NCBI GenBank assembly: GCA_947459155.1
Contig: CANHCM010000003.1
Span: forward strand, 1-37,575
Reading direction: 5' to 3'
From: Bacteroidota bacterium
GTDB taxonomy: Bacteria > Bacteroidota > Bacteroidia > M30B66
Length of the DNA stretch: 37,575 nucleotides
Shown here: positions 34,346-37,575 of the stretch, one piece after another
Layout of the letters: each line of letters opens with the position of its first letter
How positions within the stretch are numbered: the first letter of the stretch is position 1
Translations under genes and position numbers: made by a program
The notes under the pieces: generated by a model
The model's database searches: none
What the model was told of the DNA's origin: nothing
Seen by the model: only the letters and a program-made list of their open reading frames with translations

Positions 34346-35395
34346 TTAGCTCGGTTTTACAATTTTTTCAACAAGGGCGGCAAAGTAAGCACTTTTTTCA
34401 GGATATAACAAACTTAATTTATGATAGATGCGTATCGCACGGGCAGTATCGCCCTGACTTAAATACACTTTAGCCAAAGTTTCTGTAACAAGATCGTCGC
34501 GGTCTTCAACGCTTTTCCGAGCCATTTCAATCGGATTGAAAAAGCTGGCTTTTGGCGCAGTTCGCTCCTCCATTTGTACGTTCAACAATCCCTTTTCCAC
34601 AGAAGGCTTGGTTTGGCCTGTTTGAGCCGTCCCGGCTTGAGTCGCCTTTAACCATTCTGTAAAGCGTCGTGGTTCTTCAGCAGGCTTTTTTTCTACAAAC
34701 TCAGTGAGCGCAGGGGCTTTGTTTTCGGGGCTTTCGGCGCTCTCTTTTTCCGTTTCACTTTTCCCCAGTTCGGGGTAGGCCAAAATTTGCGATAGAATAT
34801 CATTCGGAGCCTCGATGGCCTGATCGGGATTCCAGTTAATTCGAGGCTTTCGCTGGGTAGGAGCGTTTGTTAATGGTGTTTGTTCAGCTTGAGCAGGCTT
34901 TGCGTTTTCAGGGTATGCCACACTCGGTGCCGACAATGCCACAGGCGCTTCATTGGTGGCCAGCGCTTCAGGGCTTTGTGGTGATGACATTACGGTTTCC
35001 TGAAGCTCCGGCTTTATCTGCTCTACTACGATATCTTCAGATTTGTGCCGGTCTGCCGACGTTTGCACCGAATCGGTTTCGGGTACGCTCTGGTCATCCG
35101 CCGTTGAGGCGGCCAAAGGCTCTTCGATAACCAATGAAGACGTGGCTTTTTGCATTTCGCCGGCCTCGCGTTCCACAAAAAGATAAAGCGCCTTTCGGTC
35201 TGAGCAATGAACCGCGGCTTGTTTCAATTGCTCCTGGAAGCGATAATCGCCGTGCTCACGAAGCTTCCGAAGCAGGGCAAAACGGCCGGCCTCAAAATAT
35301 GGGTAGCGCAACAATACAGCTTCGCCATCTTCGGGTTTTAAAGCCGATTCGTGGTTTAAATCCAGCAACATGGCCACGATGGAGTCCGCGTTCAT
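34346..35395 (-). CDS. Uncharacterised protein with C-terminal TPR-like helices
   Basis: A 349-residue protein with no signal or membrane segment. The N-terminal 90 residues (LLRYPYFEAGRFALLRKLRE, YRFQEQLKQAAVHCSDRKAL) form a helical domain. Residues about 95-270 are low-complexity and rich in E, P, S, T and A. The last 60 residues (DDLVTETLAKVYLSQGDTAR then AIRIYHKLSLLYPEKSAYFA) form at least one TPR-like hairpin. As I recall, a gene of this shape lies between lptE and secG in many Bacteroidota, but its role is unknown. Its ATG overlaps the lptE stop by one base (TAATG), so translation is coupled. The disordered middle suggests a tethered adaptor, which is inference. Confidence 0.82.
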   Translation of the reverse strand: MNADSIVAMLLDLNHESALKPEDGEAVLLRYPYFEAGRFALLRKLREHGDYRFQEQLKQAAVHCSDRKALYLFVEREAGEMQKATSSLVIEEPLAASTADDQSVPETDSVQTSADRHKSEDIVVEQIKPELQETVMSSPQSPEALATNEAPVALSAPSVAYPENAKPAQAEQTPLTNAPTQRKPRINWNPDQAIEAPNDILSQILAYPELGKSETEKESAESPENKAPALTEFVEKKPAEEPRRFTEWLKATQAGTAQTGQTKPSVEKGLLNVQMEERTAPKASFFNPIEMARKSVEDRDDLVTETLAKVYLSQGDTARAIRIYHKLSLLYPEKSAYFAALVEKIVKPS

Positions 35396-35901
35396 TACCA
35401 GTTAATCAAGGCCTTGTTAAAAATATCCTGCGAAAGCTGTTGGTTGATCTCCCGAATCAATTCGGTTTCTACCGATGTGAGGTTGCTCGAGGACGGAAAG
35501 TCAGCAAATCGGCTAAAGCTGGTTTCGAAGTCTTTTTCCGCATCCAAAGTATTGGTAAACTGAACCATTACCGTGATGGTTAGGCGGTTCGATTGTGCCC
35601 CTCCGGTGCTTACGCCTACCGGATTTACCCGATAATCGGTAATGGAGCCCTCAATGCGCAAATCGCCACCCTGAGGCACTAAGGTTAACCGACTTTGGGT
35701 TTGAAAAAAGTTTCGCAAATCTTCGGTAAACGCCTGGCTGAGTGTTGGTTGCACAAGGCTTGAGTTGTTCTGAAAAAAAGCAATGCTGATGGTTTTGGCA
35801 TTTCCGGCATCTCCGGCATTCAATGAAATACGGCAGGCTCCCAGCAATAAAAGCATGCAGAGCATTAGAATACCAGGCCATTGTCGGAGAAGAAATGCCA
35901 T
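35395..35901 (-). CDS. lptE: LPS assembly lipoprotein LptE
   Basis: A 168-residue outer-membrane lipoprotein that would plug LptD and help place lipopolysaccharide at the surface. The signal ends LLLLGAC (Cys23). The mature part has the LptE-like pattern TISIAFFQNNSSLVQPTLSQ, FTEDLRNFFQTQSRLTLVPQ and GGDLRIEGSITDYRVNPVGV, typical of the Bacteroidota LptE group. I prefer the ATG at 35901; the TTG one codon earlier is also possible. It begins 4 bp after the sigma-54 activator stop and overlaps the next gene by one base. Confidence 0.87.
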   Translation of the reverse strand: MAFLLRQWPGILMLCMLLLLGACRISLNAGDAGNAKTISIAFFQNNSSLVQPTLSQAFTEDLRNFFQTQSRLTLVPQGGDLRIEGSITDYRVNPVGVSTGGAQSNRLTITVMVQFTNTLDAEKDFETSFSRFADFPSSSNLTSVETELIREINQQLSQDIFNKALINW

Positions 35902-35905
35902 CAAC

Positions 35906-37150
35906 CTACAAGTTTATACCGTATTCTTTGATTTTGCGATACAATGTGCGCTCAGAAATGCCCAATTCGCGGGAAGCATTTTTCCGGCGCCCCCGATATT
36001 TTTCAAGGGCCTTAATAATGAGCTCTTTTTCCCGGTCCTCTAAAGAAAGACTCTCTTCTTCCAGTTCCTCGTGCTCGGTGATTGGCGAAGAAACAGGGCT
36101 CACAAATGAAACGGGCTGCGATACGGGACTTACCACCGGCTGAGCGACGAAAGAACTAGGCTGCACTTCTTGCTGAAGCTGAGAAAAAAACTGTGCGTGA
36201 TTCTCCCGGATGTGCATGTCGGAGCTTTGTCCGCCAATGACCTCGGCCAAAATTTTCTTCACTTCTACCATGTCGCGCTTCATGTCGAACAACACTTTGT
36301 AAAGGATTTCCCGTTCCGAAAGTTCCGATTGCTGATCGGGTCGGCTGAGGGCCGGCACCATACTGCTTCCGTGTCCGGGCAGGTAACGGCTAAGCACTTC
36401 AGCTCCAATCATTCGTTCGTTTTCTATGATGGAAATCTGTTCGGTAACGTTTTTAAGTTGACGTACATTGCCCGGCCAGCGGTAGCTCAACAACAACTGA
36501 GTCGCCGATTCATCCAGTCGGATGGCCGGCATGCGGTATTTTTCAGCAAAGTCGGAGGCGAATTTCCGAAACAGCAGCAAGATGTCGTTGCCCCGTTCTC
36601 TCAAAGCCGGGATTTGAATCGGTACGGTGTTGAGTCGGTAATAGAGGTCCTCGCGAAATTTCCCTTTTTCGATGGCATTCGGAATATTCACATTGGTGGC
36701 CGCCACGATGCGCACATCGGTTTTTTGTTGTTTCGATGACCCTACACGAAGGAATTCTCCGGTTTCTAAAACCCGAAGCAGGCGCACCTGTGTTTGCAAA
36801 GGCAGTTCGGCGACCTCATCTAAAAAGATGGTTCCCCCGTTTACCACTTCGAAATATCCTTTTCGGGCCTCATTGGCCCCCGTAAACGAGCCTTTTTCGT
36901 GTCCGAAAAGCTCAGAATCAATTGTTCCTTCGGGGATGGCCCCACAGTTAACCGCGATAAAGCTTCCATGCTTGCGGGCCGAATAGCTGTGGATGAGCTT
37001 AGAAAACACCTCTTTTCCGGTTCCGCTTTCACCGGTGATGAGCACGCTCAAATCGGTTCCGGCCACTCTCCACGCGGTATCGATGGCTCGGTCGAGCAAT
37101 GGCGCATTACCAATGATGCCGAATCTGTTTTTGACTTCGTTCAGGTTCAT
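35906..37150 (-). CDS. Sigma-54-dependent transcriptional activator, AAA+ and Fis-type HTH, no receiver domain
   Basis: A 414-residue regulator. The AAA+ domain (about 10-255) has Walker A GESGTGKE (40-47), the sigma-54 contact loop GSFTGA (87-92), Walker B GGTIFLDEVAELP (105-117) and the R-finger region FREDLYYRLNTVPIQIPALR. A Ser/Val/Pro-rich linker follows, and a Fis-type helix-turn-helix ends the protein (IIKALEKYRGRRKNASRELG then ISERTLYRKIKEYGINL). No receiver, GAF or PAS domain is attached, so activation must come from a partner or from expression level. The contact loop has Ser instead of Ala in the second place. Its ATG overlaps the miaB stop (ATGA) and lptE follows, a conserved arrangement in Bacteroidota as I recall. 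Targets are unknown. Confidence 0.92.
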   Translation of the reverse strand: MNLNEVKNRFGIIGNAPLLDRAIDTAWRVAGTDLSVLITGESGTGKEVFSKLIHSYSARKHGSFIAVNCGAIPEGTIDSELFGHEKGSFTGANEARKGYFEVVNGGTIFLDEVAELPLQTQVRLLRVLETGEFLRVGSSKQQKTDVRIVAATNVNIPNAIEKGKFREDLYYRLNTVPIQIPALRERGNDILLLFRKFASDFAEKYRMPAIRLDESATQLLLSYRWPGNVRQLKNVTEQISIIENERMIGAEVLSRYLPGHGSSMVPALSRPDQQSELSEREILYKVLFDMKRDMVEVKKILAEVIGGQSSDMHIRENHAQFFSQLQQEVQPSSFVAQPVVSPVSQPVSFVSPVSSPITEHEELEEESLSLEDREKELIIKALEKYRGRRKNASRELGISERTLYRKIKEYGINL

Positions 37151-37575
37151 GACTGATTGCCGGTGTAAGTAGTGATGCGTTCAACCGCTTTCCCCAGAAG
37201 AGTAGCAGCCGTGCAGCTTTCCACCATAACATCCACCACATCGCCGGCCTGAAAGTGCTCCTTAGGGAAAACCACCACCTTGTTTTGTGTATTCCGACCG
37301 GAGAGAAAATCCTCAGATCGCTTTGAACGCCCTTCAACCAACACCCGGTGAACTTTTCCAACATCCCGTTGATTGCTTTCCAGCGAAAGACGGTTTTGTA
37401 ATTCTATCACCTCATTTAAGCGGCGTAGCTTTACTTCTTCCGGAATGTCATCCTTGTATTTACGCTCTGCCAGGGTTTTGGGGCGCTCAGAGTATCTAAA
37501 CATGTAGGCAAAGTCGTAAGCCGACAGTTCCATCATGCTCAGCGTTTCGGCATGCTCTTCTTCGGTTTCCGAGCA
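37147..37575 (-). CDS. miaB: tRNA-2-methylthio-N6-dimethylallyladenosine synthase MiaB (5' part cut by window edge)
   Basis: The last 142 codons of miaB are visible; the frame stays open to the right edge (..CSETEEEHAETLSMMELSAY). The segment CSETEEEH, with FAYMFRYSERPKTLAERKYK, matches the end of the radical-SAM domain. A TRAM domain (RVLVEGRSKRSEDFLSGRNT then QNKVVVF) closes the protein. MiaB adds a methylthio group to i6A37 of tRNAs that read codons beginning with U. The catalytic clusters lie in the missing part. It is upstream of, and overlaps by four bases, the sigma-54 activator, so the modification gene probably heads this operon. Confidence 0.93.
   Translation of the reverse strand, partial: CSETEEEHAETLSMMELSAYDFAYMFRYSERPKTLAERKYKDDIPEEVKLRRLNEVIELQNRLSLESNQRDVGKVHRVLVEGRSKRSEDFLSGRNTQNKVVVFPKEHFQAGDVVDVMVESCTAATLLGKAVERITTYTGNQS

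Overview
The window looks like chromosomal DNA of a free-living member of the Bacteroidota, most likely a gliding or formerly gliding lineage near the Flavobacteriales. The sequence supports this in several ways. It encodes type IX secretion and gliding genes (porW/sprE, gldB, gldC) and two proteins with type IX sorting domains (one type A, one type B). It has a TonB-dependent receptor with a carboxypeptidase-like plug extension, many short-signal lipoproteins, no Shine-Dalgarno signals, and repeated TAnnTTTG boxes, the Bacteroidota -7 promoter element. The genus is not identifiable by eye. No rRNA, tRNA, CRISPR array, insertion sequence, integrase or phage gene was seen, so this is core chromosome rather than an island. 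Both edges cut genes: a GH92 mannosidase on the left and miaB on the right.

Layout. 1-1302 (-): 5' part of a secreted GH92 alpha-mannosidase. 1303-1536: divergent gap holding a structured repeat element. 1537-8585 (+): porW, a bactofilin, a class A penicillin-binding protein, then scoA-scoB (3-oxoacid CoA-transferase). 8595-9986 (-): a DUF4403 lipoprotein, divergent from 10014-13311 (+): a CvpA-like membrane protein, Mrp, a NifU-domain protein and a type IX-secreted esterase. 13314-14408 (-): a secreted protein of unknown function. 14558-18610 (+): an uncharacterised 133-residue protein, a PolB-like exonuclease, a lipoprotein, a double ABC ATPase of the oligopeptide type, and the ribosome-assembly GTPase EngB. 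18649-21716 (-): gldB-gldC and a large type IX cargo protein as one tight operon. 21799-24222 (+): a beta-barrel protein and glutamine-dependent NadE. 24341-26809 (-): TonB-dependent receptor, sharing a 34-bp gap with dprA (+). 27954-29891 (-): ABC-F ATPase. 29984-30403 (+): DUF983 protein. 30337-31742 (-): an atypical SDR and a beta-barrel protein. 31873 to the right edge (-): miaB, a sigma-54 activator without receiver domain, lptE, a TPR-tailed protein, secG, groES, groEL.

How they fit together. Much of the window concerns building or using the cell envelope: protein export (SecG, type IX), LPS assembly (LptE), peptidoglycan synthesis (PBP1A), scaffolding (bactofilin) and nutrient uptake (TonB receptor, GH92). 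Housekeeping modules lie between these: Fe-S handling, NAD synthesis, protein folding, ribosome assembly and tRNA modification.

I see no new defence, mobile or biosynthetic system. The most unusual signals are regulatory or structural. Two copies of a roughly 85-bp composite repeat lie in intergenic gaps of opposite architecture. Three genes have a -7-like box exactly 6 nt before ATG, suggesting leaderless mRNAs. A palindromic divergent promoter sits between dprA and the TonB receptor. Clustered TGACA-type palindromes precede groES. A type IX cargo gene abuts gldC with no gap.
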